Shown: in pieces, positions 16,424-26,499 of the stretch
Layout: each line of letters starts with the position of its first letter
Numbering within the stretch: the stretch's first letter is position 1
DNA from: Micromonospora yasonensis
Lineage (GTDB): Bacteria > Actinomycetota > Actinomycetes > Mycobacteriales > Micromonosporaceae
DNA: 54,826 nucleotides
Direction: 5' to 3'
NCBI RefSeq assembly: GCF_026013475.1
Contig: NZ_JAPDPH010000021.1
Coordinates: 1 to 54,826, forward strand
The notes under the pieces: model-generated
Databases searched by the model: none
What the model was told of the DNA's origin: nothing
The model's input: the letters and a program-made list of their open reading frames with translations, nothing else
Made by a program: the position numbers and the translations under genes

Positions 16424-17497
16424 CTAGTCGTACCAAGAGCGCAGTACGCCCATCGGGGCGTACCGCCAGCGGGGCAGGAACCGGGCGGCGTAGCACAACT
16501 CGCGGCACTCCTGCTCGACCTCGAACGGCCGCAGCAGCCGCTCGTCGAACAGGTGCGCCATGCCGCGTTCGTCCAGGGTGCGGAGGTAGGCGGCGAGAAG
16601 ATCGTCGACCACACGTCGGCACCAGTCGGCCACAGCCGAACGGTGTCGGCCCTCCGTCCGCCGGTCGGCGATCTGCCCGACGTGCAGCAGGCTGGTCCGC
16701 AGCTGCGCCACGTCCCGCGCGGCCGGCTCGGTGGGAGCGCCGCCGGGCGCCGCGACGGTCGGGTTCCCGTCGAAGTCCGTCACCGCGAGCCCGTCGCGCC
16801 ACCGCAGGATCTGTCCCACGTGCAGGTCACCGTGGGGCGGGATCACGTACGCCCGGTCCACCTCGCGGGACCGCCGGATGTCGGCGGCGAGTCGGGGCAC
16901 CCGGGCGGTGAACCAGCGGGCCTCCTCGTCGCCGGCGGCGCCGACGAACCGGTGCGCCTGGTCGAGGACGGCCAGGCCGTCGGTCACCCAGTCCCGGCGG
17001 CGCACCTCGACCGGCGCCGGGATGATGCCGGACGGCGTGGCCAGGGCGCAGTGCAGCTCCCCGGCCAGCACCCCGAGGTCGCCGGCCAGGTCGGCCGGTG
17101 GCCCGCCGTCGAGCTGGTCGAGCAGGGCGTCCACGCACCAGTCCCACCCGTCGGCGGCATCCGGCAGGAAGCGGGTCACGAGTGCCGCCAGCCCGGCGTC
17201 CGGCCCGTCGCGGTAGACGGCCGCGTACGGTGTCGGCGTACGGGTGAAGCCCCCGGCGACGAGATGCGCCAGCAGGTCGGGGGCCCGGTCGAGGAACACC
17301 GCGCCGGCCGCCGGTCGCATCCACTTCACCACCACGCGCTCCCCCACCACGACCGAGGTGTTCGTCTGGTCGACCGTGATCGGCCGCTCCCCGAGGGGGC
17401 CCCGGGCGAGCGGAACGAAGTGGCGCACCCGCAGGCCGGTCATGGCGCGGCTGGTGGCAAGGGCCTCGACGAGCGCGGCGGAGGCACCCGTCGGCAC
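16424..17497 (-). CDS. maltokinase-like sugar kinase, putative glucosamine kinase (GlcNK family)
   Basis: The protein has 357 residues from the GTG chosen; an ATG at 17560 is an alternative but lacks a ribosome site and would swallow the AT-rich promoter segment. It has an aminoglycoside-phosphotransferase-like kinase fold: an ATP-binding Lys in VVVKWMRP (about residue 58), catalytic HGDLHVGQ (Asp224) and the metal motif DFDGNP (Asp241), then RDVAQLRTSL. Maltokinases have DFEGEP-like sequences; DFDGNP and the SIS partner match what I recall of the actinobacterial glucosamine kinases described from Streptacidiphilus. The expected reaction is ATP-dependent phosphorylation of glucosamine at O6. 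It is divergent from the polyamine-type importer and co-directional with the SIS gene. Confidence 0.72.
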   Translation of the reverse strand: MPTGASAALVEALATSRAMTGLRVRHFVPLARGPLGERPITVDQTNTSVVVGERVVVKWMRPAAGAVFLDRAPDLLAHLVAGGFTRTPTPYAAVYRDGPDAGLAALVTRFLPDAADGWDWCVDALLDQLDGGPPADLAGDLGVLAGELHCALATPSGIIPAPVEVRRRDWVTDGLAVLDQAHRFVGAAGDEEARWFTARVPRLAADIRRSREVDRAYVIPPHGDLHVGQILRWRDGLAVTDFDGNPTVAAPGGAPTEPAARDVAQLRTSLLHVGQIADRRTEGRHRSAVADWCRRVVDDLLAAYLRTLDERGMAHLFDERLLRPFEVEQECRELCYAARFLPRWRYAPMGVLRSWYD

Positions 17498-17506
17498 TCG
17501 GTCATC

Positions 17507-17526
17507 TGTTGAATCCAAGTTCAGTT
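17507..17526 (-). promoter_or_regulatory. operator-like site TGTTGAAT-N4-GTTCAG upstream of kinase gene
   Basis: The first eight bases are identical to the perfect palindrome upstream of the glycosyltransferase (22260-22279), and the right half keeps TTCA in the same register (TTGAA-N6-TTCA). It lies 10-29 bp upstream of the kinase GTG, where a -10 would be, in a segment more AT-rich than its surroundings. Confidence 0.5.
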
Positions 17527-17568
17527 TCCGACGTAAAAACTCAGCTACAAAAGGCAGCATGAGTCTTG

Positions 17569-17584
17569 CGCACGTTGACGTGCG
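17569..17584. promoter_or_regulatory. 16-bp palindrome between kinase and PotD-like genes
   Basis: The sequence CGCACGT-TG-ACGTGCG is a perfect 7-bp inverted repeat with a 2-bp centre. It lies 46 bp upstream of the solute-binding protein start in the divergent promoter region 17498-17630. It differs from the TTGAA-N6-TTCA element, so a second regulator may act on the importer promoter. Confidence 0.5.
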
Positions 17585-17630
17585 TTGCAACACTCCGGTT
17601 CACTGTCTCGACTCTCGACAGGAGTGCCGC

Positions 17631-18740
17631 GTGTTGCCGTTCAGACCTGCCCGGCGTACCGCCGTCCCGGCGGCCCTCGCTGCCGGCCTCGTGCTCGCCC
17701 TGACGGCGTGCGGCGGCGCGGACGACGCCGGCGCCGCGGGTGCGGACACCCTCGATCCCAACGCCGACCTGAGCAAGCAGAAGATCACGGTCTCCAACTG
17801 GGACGGCTACATGCCGGAGGATCTTCCCGCCAAGTTCAAGGCGGCGAAGGGCCCGGCGGTCACCGTCACCAAGCACGCCACCAACGAAGAGATCATGGCG
17901 AAGCTGACCGCCGGCGCGGACAGCGGTATCGACGTCGCGTTCGTCTCCGGGCAGTTCGCCCAGGCGCTCGCCGAGCAGGGCCTGGTCGAGCCGATCCACG
18001 CCGACCTCGTGCCCAACCTCAAGAACCTCTACCCGGAGGCCGGGCAACTGGCCTACGACAAGGGCAACAAGTTCTCCGTGCCGTACACGTGGGGCACGAC
18101 CGGCCTGTGCTACCGCACGGACCTGACCGGCTACACCCCCGACAGTTGGCAGGATCTGCTCTCGCCGAAGCCGCAGCTGGCCAAGAAGGTGACCATGATG
18201 GCCACCGAGCGTTGGCTCATGCTCCCGGCGCAGAAGGCGCTCGGGTTCTCGGCGAACACCACCGACGCCGACCAGTTGGCGGAGGTGAAGCAGAAGCTGC
18301 TCGAGGCGAAGAAGACGCTGCTGGCCTACGACGACACCACGTTCGGCGACCGGCTCAAGTCCGGCGAGGCCGCGCTGGTCGAGGCATGGGACGGCTGGTG
18401 CCCCACCGACGACCCGAAGATCAAGTTCGTGGTGCCCAAGGAGGGCAGCGACCTCTGGGTGGACACCATGGTCATCTTGAAGACGTCGAAGAACAAGGAG
18501 GCGGCACACGCCTTCATCAACTACATCCTCGACCCGGACAACCACTCCTGGGCCGCCGAGAACATCCTCTACAAGGTGCCGAACGCCGCCGCCATGGCCA
18601 AGGTCGACGCCAAGCTGCTGGGGACGCACCCGCAGCTGAAGACGGCCCCGGCCGAGCTGCTCAAGGGCGAGGTCCCGGTCGACCTGGGTGAGGCCGCCAC
18701 GGCGTACACCCGGATCGCGACCGAGGTGTCGGCCGGCTAG
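17631..18740 (+). CDS. spermidine/putrescine-type ABC solute-binding lipoprotein (PotD-like)
   Basis: The protein has 369 residues. GTG start with AGGAG 6 bp upstream. The signal peptide ends in a lipobox LTAC with Cys27 as lipidation site. The mature domain opens with KITVSNWDGYMPED, typical of PotD/PotF family polyamine binders (NWxxY). It continues with VPYTWGTTGLCYRTD and AYDDTTFGDRLKSGEAALVEAW-like segments of the same family. The gene is followed directly by two permeases and an ATPase. Substrates of this family are di- and polyamines, but relatives bind opines and other amino compounds, so an aminated sugar or polyamine conjugate is possible given the neighbours. Confidence 0.9.
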   Translation: MLPFRPARRTAVPAALAAGLVLALTACGGADDAGAAGADTLDPNADLSKQKITVSNWDGYMPEDLPAKFKAAKGPAVTVTKHATNEEIMAKLTAGADSGIDVAFVSGQFAQALAEQGLVEPIHADLVPNLKNLYPEAGQLAYDKGNKFSVPYTWGTTGLCYRTDLTGYTPDSWQDLLSPKPQLAKKVTMMATERWLMLPAQKALGFSANTTDADQLAEVKQKLLEAKKTLLAYDDTTFGDRLKSGEAALVEAWDGWCPTDDPKIKFVVPKEGSDLWVDTMVILKTSKNKEAAHAFINYILDPDNHSWAAENILYKVPNAAAMAKVDAKLLGTHPQLKTAPAELLKGEVPVDLGEAATAYTRIATEVSAG

Positions 18741-19664
18741 ATGAGCTCCACTCTCGCCCCTCGGCGCGCCGCCCGTACGGACCCCGGTCCGCACGGGCGG
18801 CGCGCCCCCCGCCGCGAGCGGCTCGTCGGACGACTGGCCACCCTCGGGCCCGGGATCGGCTACCTGACCGTGTTCATGCTCGTACCGCTCGCCCTCGTGC
18901 TCAGCTACACGCTGTTCCACCGGGGTCGCTTCGGCGGGGTCGTCCACGAAGCCTCGACGGAGAACTTCACCCGGGTCGCCGACGGGCTCTATCTCGGCGT
19001 CATCTGGACCTCGGTGAAGCTGGCCGGGCTCACCACGCTGCTGGCGTTGCTGCTCGGTTATCCGACCGCGTACCTCATCGCCCGACTCCCCCGCAGTTGG
19101 CGCACGGTCGCGCTCGTGCTCGTGGTCCTGCCGTTCTGGACCAACTTCCTCATCCGGACCTACGCGTGGATCATCCTGCTCAACAGCGAGGGCGTGCTCA
19201 ACCGGGCGCTGACCGGGGTCGGGGTGATCGACCGGCCGTTGGAGCTGCTCTACACCCCTGGCGCGGTCGTCGGCGGTCTGCTCTACGCCTATCTTCCGCT
19301 GATGGTCCTGCCGCTGTACTCGGCGATCGAACGCCTCGACCCACAACTTCGCGAGGCGTCGGCGAACCTGGGCGCCCGGCCGGCCCGGACCTTCTGGTCG
19401 GTGACCCTGCCACTCACCCTGCCCGGAGTGCTGACCGGCTGCGTCTTCGTGTTCGTGCCCAGCCTCGGCAACTTCGTCATCCCCGAACTGCTCGGCGGCG
19501 GCCGGACGGTGATGGTCGGCAACCTCATCCGCGACCAGTTCCTGAAGGCACGGGACTGGCCGTTCGGATCCACCCTCGCGCTCACCGTGATCGCCCTGCT
19601 GGTGCTGCTGCTCATGGTGCAGGCGTGGGCGGCCCGACGACTGGCCGGTGGGAACCGTGCGTAG
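18741..19664 (+). CDS. polyamine-type ABC permease (PotB-like)
   Basis: The protein has 307 residues, and the ATG follows the PotD-like stop with no gap. A basic N-terminal tail of about 35 residues precedes six predicted membrane helices. It has the PotB-type LPFWTNFLIRTYAWIILL segment, and the EAA loop LREASANLGARPARTFWSVTLP contacts the ATPase. VPSLGNFVIPELLGG is typical of PotB/PotH permeases. It forms the heterodimeric channel with the next gene product, with which it overlaps by 8 bp. Confidence 0.92.
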   Translation: MSSTLAPRRAARTDPGPHGRRAPRRERLVGRLATLGPGIGYLTVFMLVPLALVLSYTLFHRGRFGGVVHEASTENFTRVADGLYLGVIWTSVKLAGLTTLLALLLGYPTAYLIARLPRSWRTVALVLVVLPFWTNFLIRTYAWIILLNSEGVLNRALTGVGVIDRPLELLYTPGAVVGGLLYAYLPLMVLPLYSAIERLDPQLREASANLGARPARTFWSVTLPLTLPGVLTGCVFVFVPSLGNFVIPELLGGGRTVMVGNLIRDQFLKARDWPFGSTLALTVIALLVLLLMVQAWAARRLAGGNRA

Positions 19665-20423
19665 ATTCAACTGGCTCTACATCCCGGCGGGCCTGACGTA
19701 CCTCTTCCTCTACCTGCCGATCGTGGTCCTGGTGATCATGTCGTTCAACGCCGCCGACACGCCGTACCGGTGGGACGGGTTCGACACCGCCTGGTACGGG
19801 CGCCTGTTCGCCGACCGGGCGGTGCGCGAAGGGCTGATCAACACGCTGGTCGTCGCGACCGGCGCCACCGCGCTGTCCGCGGTGCTCGGCACCCTGCTCG
19901 CCGTCGGCCTCGCCCGGCACACCCGGTCGAAGCTGCTCGACGCGATCGCGGTGGCGCCGGCCGTGCTGCCCGACATCGTGCTCGCCATCGGGCTGCTCGC
20001 CTTCTACACCGCCGTTCAGTTCACGTTGGGCCTGCACTCGATCCTGCTGGCGCACGCGGTCTTCGGCACGGCCTTCGTCGCAGCCGTGGTACGCACCCGG
20101 CTCGCCCACGTCGACGGGTCCCTGGAGGAGGCCTCCCGCGACCTGGGCGCCACGGCGCCGCAGACCTTCGTCCGGATCACCCTCCCGTCGCTGGCCCCGG
20201 GCATCGTCGCCGGCGCGCTGCTGGCCTTCTCCCTGTCCATCGACGAGTTCGTCATCGCCTTCTTCACCGCCGGCCCGCAGGACCCGACGCTGCCCATCGT
20301 GATCTATTCGATGGTGCGTTTCGGCGTCACCCCCGAGATCAACGCCCTAGCCACGCTGCTGCTGGCGGTCAGCTTCACGTTCGTGATCGCGGCCCAGCGC
20401 CTGTCCCGTCTCACGGAGTCCTT

Positions 20424-20427
<4 letters not shown>
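19657..20427 (+). CDS. polyamine-type ABC permease (PotC-like)
   Basis: The protein has 256 residues from the GTG at 19657 (a GTG at 19648 would add three residues; GTGGGAA is the only weak ribosome site and favours 19657). Six membrane helices are predicted. The N-terminal YLFLYLPIVVLVIMSFN, the EAA loop LEEASRDLGATAPQTFVRITLP and the LSIDEFVIAFFTAGP segment are PotC/PotI hallmarks. It overlaps the upstream permease by 8 bp and the ATPase by 4 bp, so translation is coupled. Confidence 0.92.
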
Positions 20428-21482
<1,055 letters not shown>

Positions 21483-21485
21483 CGC

Positions 21486-21525
21486 GCCGCCGGGCCGGAC
21501 GACCCGGGGCGCCCGGCCCGGTGGC
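21486..21525. terminator. bidirectional hairpin between PotA-like and TetR genes
   Basis: Arms of 12 bp (21486-21497 and 21514-21525, one G-T pair) flank 16 nt. It lies in the 46-bp gap between convergent genes and has no T-run. Confidence 0.7.
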
Positions 21526-21528
21526 GGG

Positions 21529-22179
21529 TCAGGCCGTGGGCTTGCGGGCGCGCGGCGACCTCGCCGGTTCCTCGGGCGCCTCCAACGGGTTGCCGGTGAC
21601 CAGCCGGGCGTACGACAGGATCAGCTCGACCGCCTCGGCGGCGTGCAGGGTCGGGTGCCGGGCGACGATCCGGTAGCCGTACGCGTCCTCGAGCGCCACC
21701 AGGTTGCGGGCGATGGTCTGCGAGTCCGCCGCGAGCGTGAACACGCCCTGGGCCGCGCCGACTTCGAGGATCATCTGGTACATGGAGACCTGCCGGTCGT
21801 AGAGCGTGGTCAGCAGGGCGGCGTAGACCCGGTTGCGACCGGCCGCCCCGCCGAGTTCGCAGAGCAGGCGCACGTCGGCGTCCTCGGCGTCGGTGGGCAG
21901 TCCGGAGCGGATGGTCAGCACCAGCTTCCGGACCGGGTCGGAGATGTCGGCGATCTTCTTCACCCGCAGCTCGTAGAAGCGCTCCATGCCGGCGTGGTGC
22001 GCTTCGAGCAGCAGGTCCCGCAGGTCCGGATAGTGGTAGAGCACCGCGCCGGAGGTGAGGCCCGCCTGTTCGGCCACCTGGTTGAGCAGCACCGTGTCGG
22101 TCCCGTGCTGGACCATGGCCCGGCGCGCGGCCTCGATCAGGTCCTGGCGGCGCTCGGCGCGGGACTTGCGGGATTTCAT
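21529..22179 (-). CDS. TetR-family transcriptional regulator
   Basis: The protein has 216 residues from the ATG at 22179, which begins MKSRKSRAERRQDLIEAA; a longer frame to 22284 would run through the divergent promoter and is unlikely. The N-terminal TetR helix-turn-helix covers about residues 8-55 (VLLNQVAEQAGLTSGAVLYHYPDLRDLL, family AxxxGvsxgtlYyhF). The C-terminal ligand domain is alpha-helical. It is divergent from the UGT-like glycosyltransferase. A perfect 20-bp palindrome lies in the shared promoter, and related elements lie before the sugar kinase and amine oxidase, so this protein is the best candidate regulator for the whole 13.7-26.5 kb cluster. The ligand could be a polyamine or amino sugar (inference). 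Confidence 0.9.
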   Translation of the reverse strand: MKSRKSRAERRQDLIEAARRAMVQHGTDTVLLNQVAEQAGLTSGAVLYHYPDLRDLLLEAHHAGMERFYELRVKKIADISDPVRKLVLTIRSGLPTDAEDADVRLLCELGGAAGRNRVYAALLTTLYDRQVSMYQMILEVGAAQGVFTLAADSQTIARNLVALEDAYGYRIVARHPTLHAAEAVELILSYARLVTGNPLEAPEEPARSPRARKPTA

Positions 22180-22238
22180 ACGGGCACCGATCCGAAGTAC
22201 GACGTCAACACTCTCCCCAACACCATAGTCCCTGCGTA

Positions 22239-22279
22239 TTGACTGCCGAGCGGGGACCTTGTTGAATTTCGATTCAACA
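22239..22279 (+). promoter_or_regulatory. promoter with -10 inside a 20-bp palindromic operator (TetR candidate)
   Basis: TTGACT (22239-22244) and TTGAAT (22262-22267) are spaced by exactly 17 bp and read toward the glycosyltransferase. TGTTGAAT-TTCG-ATTCAACA (22260-22279) is a perfect 8-bp inverted repeat that covers the -10, so a bound repressor would block transcription. The amine-oxidase promoter has the same arrangement (TTGACT-N17-TTTAAA). Confidence 0.65.
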
Positions 22280-22299
22280 GCCACCCCCCTGGAGATGCG

Positions 22300-23598
22300 A
22301 TGTCTCAGCTGACGGTCCTGTTCATGCCCGAGAGCGCGTACGGCCCCACGAACAACTGCATCGGCATCGGCGACGTGCTACGCCGACGCGGGCACCGGGT
22401 GGTGTTCGCGGCCGAAGCGTCGTGGCGGGGCAAGCTGACCGCGCTCGGCTTCGAGGAGGACCTCATCGACCTCGCCCCACCGGCGGAGGACGCCGAGGAG
22501 CAGGACGCCGGCCAGTTCTGGAAGGACTTCATCCGCGACACCGCGCCCGAGTTCCGCAAGCCGACGATCGAGCAGCTCGACACCTGGGTCAAGCCAGTGT
22601 GGATCGAGCTCATCAACGGCGCCAAGTACTGCCAGCCCCGGCTGCTGGAGATCATCGACCGGGTACGGCCGGACGTCATCGTCGAGGACAACGTGGTCGC
22701 CTTCCCCGCGCTCAACACCGCCGGGGTCCCCTTCGTACGGATCGTCTCCTGCAACCCGCTGGAAATGAAGGGGCCGGACGTCGCCCCGGTCTTCTCCGGA
22801 TACCCGGCCGCCGACCGCTCCGGGTGGGCGGCGTTCCGGGCCGAGTACGACCGCGTTCATCGCCCGGTGTGGGAGGAGTTCGACGCCTGGGTACGGGAGC
22901 AGGGCGCACCGGGCCTGCCCGACCTCGAGTTCATCCACGAAGGCGACCTCAACCTCTACGTCTACCCGCACATCGCCGACTACACCGACGGCCGGCCGCT
23001 CGGGCCGACCTGGCAGCGGCTCGAGTCGTCGGTGCGCGAGACCGACGGCGAGTTCACCATGCCGCCGGAGCTCGCCGACCGGGACGGAGCCTTGATCTAC
23101 TTCAGCCTCGGCTCGCTCGGCTCCGCCGACGTCGACCTGATGCGCCGGGTGATCGACTCGCTGGCCAAGACGCCGCACCGCTACGTCGTCTCCAAGGGGC
23201 CGCTGCACGCCGAGATCGAGCTCGCGGACAACATGTGGGGCGCGGAGTTCCTGCCCCAGACGAAGATCATCCCCCAGGCCGACCTGGTCATCACCCACGG
23301 CGGCAACAACACCACGACCGAGGCGTTCCACTTCGGAAAGCCGATGATCGTGCTGCCGCTGTTCTGGGACCAGTACGACAACGCGCAGCGGGTCGACGAG
23401 CTCGGCTTCGGGGTGCGCCTCGACCCGTACCGGTTCACCGACGAGCAGCTGCACGGGGCGATCGAGCGCCTGCTCGGCGACGAGGACCTGCGCAAGCGGC
23501 TCGCCGCGCACGCCACCGCCATCCAGGCCGCTGACGGCCTGCGGCAGGCCGCCGACGCGATCGAGAAGGTGGCCGCCACGGCCGGGGCCCGTCGTTGA
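22300..23598 (+). CDS. UGT-like (GT1 family) glycosyltransferase, macrolide-glycosyltransferase type
   Basis: The protein has 432 residues. The ATG follows GGAG. It has a GT-B fold: the N-terminal half starts LTVLFMPESAYGPTNNCIGIGDVLRRRGHRVVF, and the C-terminal half has the UDP-sugar binding signature HGGNNTTTEAFHFGKP followed by LPLFWDQYDNAQRV. These enzymes transfer a sugar from a nucleotide donor to small molecules such as macrolides, terpenoids or other secondary metabolites. It is translationally coupled (TTGA) to the FAD oxidase. Its presence in a gene set otherwise dominated by amine metabolism is odd: it may add sugar to an amine compound, or detoxify one. Acceptor and donor are unknown. 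Confidence 0.87.
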   Translation: MSQLTVLFMPESAYGPTNNCIGIGDVLRRRGHRVVFAAEASWRGKLTALGFEEDLIDLAPPAEDAEEQDAGQFWKDFIRDTAPEFRKPTIEQLDTWVKPVWIELINGAKYCQPRLLEIIDRVRPDVIVEDNVVAFPALNTAGVPFVRIVSCNPLEMKGPDVAPVFSGYPAADRSGWAAFRAEYDRVHRPVWEEFDAWVREQGAPGLPDLEFIHEGDLNLYVYPHIADYTDGRPLGPTWQRLESSVRETDGEFTMPPELADRDGALIYFSLGSLGSADVDLMRRVIDSLAKTPHRYVVSKGPLHAEIELADNMWGAEFLPQTKIIPQADLVITHGGNNTTTEAFHFGKPMIVLPLFWDQYDNAQRVDELGFGVRLDPYRFTDEQLHGAIERLLGDEDLRKRLAAHATAIQAADGLRQAADAIEKVAATAGARR

Positions 23599-25040
23599 CG
23601 AACTGGTACGTACCGGCCCGCAACGGCTCGGCCACGACGGCACGGGCGCGGGCCCAGCAGGCGATCGCCGACGCGGCACCGTTGGTCTTCTGGACCGACC
23701 GTCCGGACCGGCCGCAGCCGCGGCCACGGCTGACCGGCGCACACACCGCCGACCTCGTGGTGATCGGCGGCGGGTTCACCGGACTGTGGGCGGCCATCCT
23801 GGCCAAGCAGGACGACCCGGCCGCCAACGTCGTGCTCGTGGAGGCCGAGCGGATCGCCTTCGGCGCCTCCGGACGCAACGGCGGGTTCGTCGCCGACTCG
23901 CTCACCCACGGCCTGTCCCACGGCACGTCGCGGTGGCCCGAGGAGATGGCCACGCTCGTCCGCCTCGGCCGGGAGAACCTCGCCGCCATCGCCGAGGCCG
24001 TCGAGCGGTTCGGCATCGACGCGGGCCTGCGGCTGTGCGGCAAGACGACGGTGGCGGTCGCCCCGCACCAGGTGGCCGAGCTCGCCGGCCTGGCCGAACT
24101 GCACCGGGCGTACGGCGACGACGCCGCCCTGCTCGACGCCGAGGAGGTACGCGCCGACGTGGCGTCACCCACCTACCTCGCGGGCGTGCGACTGCGCGGC
24201 GTCGGCGGCCTGGTCGACCCCGCCCGGCTGGCCTGGGGGCTGGCCGCGGTCGCCGAGTCGCTCGGGGTGACCATCCACGAGGACACCAGGGTCACCGGCT
24301 TCGACCGATCCCGCACCGGGGTCGTGGTGCGCACGGCCGACGGACGGATCAGCGGTCGCCAGGTGGTCATCGGGACCAACGCCTATCCCCCGCCGCTGCG
24401 GCGACTGCGGCACTGGATCCTGCCGGTCCACGACTACGTCCTCGTCACCGAACCGCTCGACGACGCGCAGCGGACGCGGCTGCGGTGGCCCGAGGCGCAG
24501 GGCGTCACCGACGCCGGCAACCAGTTCCACTACTACCGCCTCACGGACGACAACCGGATCCTCTTCGGTGGCTACGACGCCATCTACCGGTTCGGCAACC
24601 GGGTGGACTCGACCCTCGACCAGCGCGACGCCACCCACCTGCTGCTCGCCCAGCACTTCGCGGAGACCTTTCCCCACCTCGACGGGGTCCGGTTCACCCA
24701 CCGCTGGGGCGGGGTGATCGACTCCACCACCCGGTTCACCCCGATGTTCGGCACCACGCGCGACCGGCGGATCGCGTACGCCGTCGGCTACACCGGACTC
24801 GGCGTGGCCGCGTCCCGCTTCGGCGCGCAGGTGGCACTGGACCTGCTGGCCGGCCGGGACACCGAACGGACCCGGCTGCAGATGGTACGGCGGCGGCCGG
24901 TGCCGTTCCCACCGGAGCCGCTGCGCTACCCGGTGGTGGAGATGACCCGCCGCGCACTCGCCGCGGCGGACGCGCACGACGGGCGGCGGGGGCCGTGGCT
25001 ACGGCTCCTGGACCGGTTCGGTGTCGGTTTCAACAGCTGA
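23595..25040 (+). CDS. FAD-dependent oxidoreductase, gamma-glutamylputrescine oxidase (PuuB)-like
   Basis: The protein has 481 residues. The TTG start overlaps the glycosyltransferase stop. The DAO superfamily FAD fold is seen in ADLVVIGGGFTGLWAA (about residues 51-67). The FGASGRNGGFV motif is characteristic of PuuB-like amine oxidases, as are the glycine/proline-rich substrate region (ILFGGYDAIYRFG) and the C-terminal FAD contact YTGLGVAASRFGAQVALDLLAG. Relatives oxidise gamma-glutamylputrescine or other amino compounds to aldehydes with H2O2 release. The aldehyde dehydrogenase 9 bp downstream would take the aldehyde to an acid. No glutamate-putrescine ligase is visible, so the canonical Puu pathway is incomplete here. 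Confidence 0.85.
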   Translation: MTNWYVPARNGSATTARARAQQAIADAAPLVFWTDRPDRPQPRPRLTGAHTADLVVIGGGFTGLWAAILAKQDDPAANVVLVEAERIAFGASGRNGGFVADSLTHGLSHGTSRWPEEMATLVRLGRENLAAIAEAVERFGIDAGLRLCGKTTVAVAPHQVAELAGLAELHRAYGDDAALLDAEEVRADVASPTYLAGVRLRGVGGLVDPARLAWGLAAVAESLGVTIHEDTRVTGFDRSRTGVVVRTADGRISGRQVVIGTNAYPPPLRRLRHWILPVHDYVLVTEPLDDAQRTRLRWPEAQGVTDAGNQFHYYRLTDDNRILFGGYDAIYRFGNRVDSTLDQRDATHLLLAQHFAETFPHLDGVRFTHRWGGVIDSTTRFTPMFGTTRDRRIAYAVGYTGLGVAASRFGAQVALDLLAGRDTERTRLQMVRRRPVPFPPEPLRYPVVEMTRRALAAADAHDGRRGPWLRLLDRFGVGFNS

Positions 25041-25049
25041 GGAGCGACC

Positions 25050-26456
25050 GTGGCCATCCTGACCAACCCCGCGACCGGTGCCCTCATCGGCGAGGTCGCG
25101 GACACCGACACCGCAGACGTCGCCGCGCGGGTGGCCACGGCGCGGACCGCCTTCGAGCAGTGGCGTGACGCCACCCCGGCGGAGCGTTCACGGGTCCTGC
25201 TGCGACTGGCTGATCTCGTCGAGCGTGATGCCGAGGAACTGACCCGCCTGGAGGTCGAGGAGACCGGGAAGCCGGCATCGGTGATGCGCGACGGCGAGCT
25301 GCCGTTCGGTGTGGACAACCTGCGGTTCTTCGCGGGCGCGGCGCGGTCGCTGGACGGGACGGGCGCGGGCACGCTGTCCGCCGGCTACACGTCGCTGCTG
25401 GTGCGCCGGCCCGTCGGGGTCGTCGGCTCGATCGCGCCCTGGAACTTCCCGCTCATCATGGCGATCTGGAAGATCGGTCCGGCCGTGGCGGCCGGCAACG
25501 CGGTGGTCATCAAGCCCGCGCCGCAGACGCCCCGCACCACGCTCGCGCTGGCCCGACTGGCCCAGGAGGCGGGCGCGCCCGCGGGTCTGGTGCAGGTCGT
25601 CACCGGCGGCGCCGACGTGGGGACGGCCCTGGTCGCCGATCCCGGCGTGGACATGGTCAGCGTCACCGGGTCGACCCGGACCGGCCAGGAGGTGATGCGT
25701 GGCGCGGTGGCCGGGCTCAAGCGCGTGCACCTCGAACTCGGTGGCAAGGCCCCCGCGATCGTCTTCGACGACGCCGACCTGTCCGAGATGGCGGCGGGGG
25801 TGGCCATGGGCGCGACGTACAACACCGGCCAGGACTGCACCGCCGCCACCCGGGTCTACGTCCAGCGTTCCGTCTACCAGGACGCGGTCGGCGCGCTGGA
25901 GGCCGCGCTGGCGAAGGTACGCACCGGCGACCCGTGGTCGACCGAGACCGACATCGGCCCGCTCATCTCGGCAGGCCACCGGGGCCGGGTGGCGGACTTC
26001 GTGGCCCGCGCGGCAGCCGGCGGCGCCACCGTCGCCGTCGGCGGTTCGCCCGCGGACGGGCCCGGCTTCTTCTTCCCGCCCACCCTCGTCGTCGGTGCCG
26101 AGCAGCGCAGCGAGATCGTGCAGGGCGAGGTGTTCGGACCGGTGGTCGTGGTGCTCGCCGTCGACGACGAGGACGAGGCGGTGCGGCTGGCCAACGACAG
26201 CCGGTACGGGCTCGCCTCGTCGGTCTGGACCCGCGACGTGTCGCGGGCCCTGCGCGTCAGCCACCGGCTCGACGTCGGCGTCACCTGGATCAACGACCAC
26301 CTGCCGATCGCGTCCGAGGCACCGCACGGTGGCGTCAAGGGCTCCGGCTTCGGCAAGGACATGAGCCAGGAGTCGGTCGCGGAGTACTCGGTCACCCGGC
26401 ACCTGATGATCAAGCATGCCGCGGCCGACGGCCGTGACTCCTTCCGCCCGGCCTGA
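25050..26456 (+). CDS. aldehyde dehydrogenase, aminobutyraldehyde/betaine-aldehyde type
   Basis: The protein has 468 residues. GTG start behind GAGGAG. The ALDH core is intact: SIAPWNFPLIMAIWKIGPA, GNAVVIKPAPQTP, the general base Glu229 in LELGGKAP, catalytic Cys263 in GQDCTAATRV and the EVFGPVVVV cofactor segment. The N-terminal half and GGVKGSGFGKDMS end resemble PatD/YdcW gamma-aminobutyraldehyde dehydrogenases. It probably oxidises the amino-aldehyde from the preceding FAD enzyme to an amino acid using NAD. It is the last gene of the plus-strand glycosyltransferase-oxidase-dehydrogenase operon. Confidence 0.92.
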   Translation: MAILTNPATGALIGEVADTDTADVAARVATARTAFEQWRDATPAERSRVLLRLADLVERDAEELTRLEVEETGKPASVMRDGELPFGVDNLRFFAGAARSLDGTGAGTLSAGYTSLLVRRPVGVVGSIAPWNFPLIMAIWKIGPAVAAGNAVVIKPAPQTPRTTLALARLAQEAGAPAGLVQVVTGGADVGTALVADPGVDMVSVTGSTRTGQEVMRGAVAGLKRVHLELGGKAPAIVFDDADLSEMAAGVAMGATYNTGQDCTAATRVYVQRSVYQDAVGALEAALAKVRTGDPWSTETDIGPLISAGHRGRVADFVARAAAGGATVAVGGSPADGPGFFFPPTLVVGAEQRSEIVQGEVFGPVVVVLAVDDEDEAVRLANDSRYGLASSVWTRDVSRALRVSHRLDVGVTWINDHLPIASEAPHGGVKGSGFGKDMSQESVAEYSVTRHLMIKHAAADGRDSFRPA

Positions 26457-26499
26457 GGTCAGATCGGATCATCAGCACAATCGTGGCCGGCCGGATCGC

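Noticed and set aside
22180..22284. Longer N-terminus for the TetR protein
   Set aside because: It would translate through the divergent promoter and palindrome; the family normally begins close to the HTH, as from ATG 22179.
25031..25040. TTTCAACAG near the aldehyde dehydrogenase start as another TetR half-site
   Set aside because: It lies inside the coding end of the FAD oxidase, lacks a partner half-site and has no promoter nearby.
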